Assembly (NCBI RefSeq): GCF_012641075.1
Contig: NZ_JAAXLJ010000012.1
Location: forward strand, 1-64,000
Length of the DNA stretch: 64,000 nt
Source: Secundilactobacillus angelensis
Lineage (GTDB): Bacteria > Bacillota > Bacilli > Lactobacillales > Lactobacillaceae
Reading direction: 5' to 3'
Shown: positions 62,084 to 64,000 of the stretch, piece by piece
Layout of the letters: the number at the start of each line of letters is the position of its first letter
How positions within the stretch are numbered: position 1 is the stretch's first letter
The notes under the pieces: model-generated
Database searches by the model: none
What the model saw: the letters and a program-made list of their open reading frames with translations, nothing else
What the model was told of the DNA's origin: nothing
Translations under genes and position numbers: made by a program

Positions 62084-62814
62084 TTTATCAGACCTTTGCC
62101 AAATTATACGATGAGCTGTTTGACAGTGAATTATATCTAGAATGGCGAACGTTTGTTGAGCAGCAGGTCCCCGATAAGCAGCAGCCATTGTTAGAATTAG
62201 CCTGTGGTGCGGGTCGTTTAGCTGTTTTATTAGCACAAGATGGTTATGATGTGACGGGCTTTGATCTCTCAGATGAGATGCTTAGTTTAGCAGATCAGCA
62301 TGCCCGCGAGGCTGATATCGCGTTACCTTTGATCGAAGGTAATATGTTGGATCTTAGCGATTTACAAAGGTACCACACTGTAACGTGTTTCGCAGACTCG
62401 CTGTGTTATCTTCCGGATGAAGAGTCACTGTTGAAGACATTTGAACAAGTTGCACGTCATCTTGATGATGATGGGCAATTTTTGTTTGATGTTATCTCAC
62501 CATATCAGACAGATACGGTTTATCCGGGTTATATGTATAATTACCGGGATACTGACAGAGCTTTTATGTGGTCTAGTGAAGCAGGGGAGCAATCCCACTC
62601 AGTTGACCATGATTTAACTTTCTTTACCTATAATGAAAATAAGGGTGCTTACGATGAAGTCGCCGAACTACACCATGAGCGGACTTACGAATTGGCAACT
62701 TATCAACGCTTATTAAAGTCAGCCGGTTTTAAGCAAGTCAAGGTCAGTGCTGACTTTGGTAAGACCAATATTAAGTCGGATACAACTCGCTGGTTCTTCG
62801 TTTGCGGTAAGTAA
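62080..62814 (+). CDS. Class I SAM-dependent methyltransferase, YqeM-like
   Basis: Methyltransferase of 244 residues. SAM motif I is LLELACGAGRLA, motif II VTGFDLSDEML and motif III follows at TVTCFADSLCYL. In Bacillus YqeM lies at the same place after rsfS. The substrate is unknown. It is coupled to rsfS through ATGA. Confidence 0.85.
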   Translation: MIYQTFAKLYDELFDSELYLEWRTFVEQQVPDKQQPLLELACGAGRLAVLLAQDGYDVTGFDLSDEMLSLADQHAREADIALPLIEGNMLDLSDLQRYHTVTCFADSLCYLPDEESLLKTFEQVARHLDDDGQFLFDVISPYQTDTVYPGYMYNYRDTDRAFMWSSEAGEQSHSVDHDLTFFTYNENKGAYDEVAELHHERTYELATYQRLLKSAGFKQVKVSADFGKTNIKSDTTRWFFVCGK

Positions 62815-62837
62815 ATCAAACATTCGATTGCAAGGAG

Positions 62838-63983
62838 ATGGACATCATCGTAAATGTTTTGGGCATTGTAGCTGAATACAATCCGTTTCATAACGGTCAT
62901 GTTTATCACTTGCAACGAGCTAAGAAGCTGGCTCATGCAGATGTGACGATAGCTGTGATGAGTGGCAATTGGGTGCAACGTGGGGAACCTGCGTTGCTTG
63001 ATAAGTGGCAGCGTACCCGGTTGGCACTGTTGGGAGGAGCCGATCTGGTTATTGAATTACCCTTTCAATTTGCCGTTCAGCCGGCGCATCTGTTTGCTCA
63101 AGGGGCGGTTCGGCTCTTATCAATCCTAGGGTGTACACATCTTGCTTTTGGAGCCGAGCATCCTGAAATGGACTTTGAGACGTTGGTGGCTAATCAACCA
63201 ACCAACGCCAGCAGTCATTTTAAACAGTTTAATGAGACGTATCCCACGCTGTTTAATGATTATTTACAAGCCCAGACAGGCATGAACCTGCGTGCTTCAA
63301 ATGATATATTAGGGTTTAGCTATGTGGCTGCTAATGATCAATTGGAGAAACCATTAGCGGTTCTGCCAATTGAACGGCTGGGAAGTTCCCATCAGGAAAC
63401 ACAAATAGATGGTGATTCAACAATTGCCAGTGGGGCGGCCATTCGTGGGGCGGTTCAGTCTTCTGACTGGTCAGCTGTGTCAAAACTGGTTCCTGCTGAA
63501 ACCTTGGCCACGCTGAGAAAAAATCAATTGGTTACGTGGGATGATTTCTGGCCATACTTGCGTTATCAGTTACTTTCAACTTCACTTACCGATTTACACC
63601 AGGTGTATCAAATGAGTGAGGGGATCGAGTACCGATTGAAACAGGCGGCTCTAACAAGCAAAGACTTTGCGGATTTCTTAAAATCTGCCAAGACTAAACG
63701 GTTTACGTATGCACGGTTACAACGCTTATGCGTCTATATTTTAATGCAGGTCAATCGGGTAGAGTTACCTAGTGAGGCCAGATATATCCGAGTGTTAGGG
63801 TTTAATGGTGTGGGGCAGCAACATCTCAATCAAGTAAAGAAGCAGGCTACTCTCCCATTAATTTCCCGTGTAACGGATGACTGGATTGATGGCCCATATC
63901 GACTTGATTATCAGGCAGGGATGGTGCGTCAAATGTTGACTGGTGTTGACCAAGATCGATTGCAGCATGCTATAATCATTTAA
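62838..63983 (+). CDS. tmcAL: tRNA(Met) cytidine acetate ligase TmcAL (YlbM)
   Basis: Nucleotidyltransferase-like enzyme of about 381 residues that forms N4-acetylcytidine at the wobble base of elongator tRNA-Met from acetate and ATP. IVAEYNPFHNGHVYHL holds the HxGH motif, VMSGNWVQRGEPA the substrate loop, and GADLVIELP is typical. The start is uncertain: ATG 62838 directly touches its AAGGAG, and family alignment would begin three to five codons later, where no standard start codon exists. The stop lies 17 bases before the window end. Confidence 0.85.
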   Translation: MDIIVNVLGIVAEYNPFHNGHVYHLQRAKKLAHADVTIAVMSGNWVQRGEPALLDKWQRTRLALLGGADLVIELPFQFAVQPAHLFAQGAVRLLSILGCTHLAFGAEHPEMDFETLVANQPTNASSHFKQFNETYPTLFNDYLQAQTGMNLRASNDILGFSYVAANDQLEKPLAVLPIERLGSSHQETQIDGDSTIASGAAIRGAVQSSDWSAVSKLVPAETLATLRKNQLVTWDDFWPYLRYQLLSTSLTDLHQVYQMSEGIEYRLKQAALTSKDFADFLKSAKTKRFTYARLQRLCVYILMQVNRVELPSEARYIRVLGFNGVGQQHLNQVKKQATLPLISRVTDDWIDGPYRLDYQAGMVRQMLTGVDQDRLQHAIII

Positions 63984-64000
63984 TTTTTGATCAGGTTTGA

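Noticed and set aside
1-64000. CRISPR arrays, tRNA genes, insertion sequences, prophage or replication origin
   Set aside because: No regularly spaced repeats, tRNA-like cloverleafs, transposase or integrase genes, or DnaA-box clusters were recognised on reading. DnaB and DnaI here are helicase-loading genes and do not by themselves mark an origin.

Overview
The window is a chromosomal segment of a Gram-positive bacterium of the Bacillota, most likely a member of the Lactobacillaceae. The reasons are the Bacillus-like gene order in several blocks, strong AGGAGG-type ribosome binding sites, tRNA-dependent T-box leaders, an L20-type leader before infC, a sortase signal of the lactobacillar LPQTxE form, and a PolA/DnaB/DnaI/SftA gene set. 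The species cannot be named from the sequence alone. No rRNA, tRNA, CRISPR array, prophage or insertion sequence was recognised. Almost all of the window is coding.

Layout. 1-10 kb is a metabolic and accessory stretch: a catabolite-controlled GH13 alpha-glucosidase; a PadR regulator with an MFS exporter; divergent from these, two flavin reductases, the second fused to a PAS domain and a low-complexity tail carrying five copies of a flavinylation-type motif; then glutathione peroxidase, an esterase, a small membrane protein, a LOG-type phosphoribohydrolase and an O6-alkylguanine methyltransferase. 10-17.8 kb holds sbcD-sbcC, methionine aminopeptidase, a Na+/H+ antiporter and a small unknown protein behind a strongly self-complementary leader. 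18-23 kb is a heme acquisition locus: two NEAT-type surface proteins, a heme-type binding protein, a permease and an ATPase. 23-28.6 kb has a DMT-type transporter, an amino acid permease, T-box-controlled argS and argR.

28.7-40.3 kb contains a class A penicillin-binding protein, then yheA/ylbF-type gene-yhaO-yhaN-yhaM, and on the other strand prsA, a YtxH-like gene and hit, followed by ecsA-ecsB. 40.4-46.6 kb has trmB, a PepSY-like gene, ytpP, ytpR, sftA and murC, the order known from Bacillus. 46.7-54.6 kb has a Bax-inhibitor-like protein, polA, a continuous mutM-coaE fusion, nrdR, dnaB and dnaI. 54.6-58.4 kb has T-box-controlled thrS and the infC-rpmI-rplT operon behind an L20 leader. 58.4-64 kb is the yqeG-yqeH-yhbY-nadD-yqeK-rsfS-yqeM cluster ending in a tmcAL homologue.

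Most notable are the five-motif tail of the flavin reductase-PAS protein (a candidate multiply flavinylated redox tail), the in-frame MutM-CoaE fusion, an AUA start codon for infC, a riboswitch-like leader at about 17252-17390, and several strong dyads of unknown function. No apbE gene was recognised in the window.
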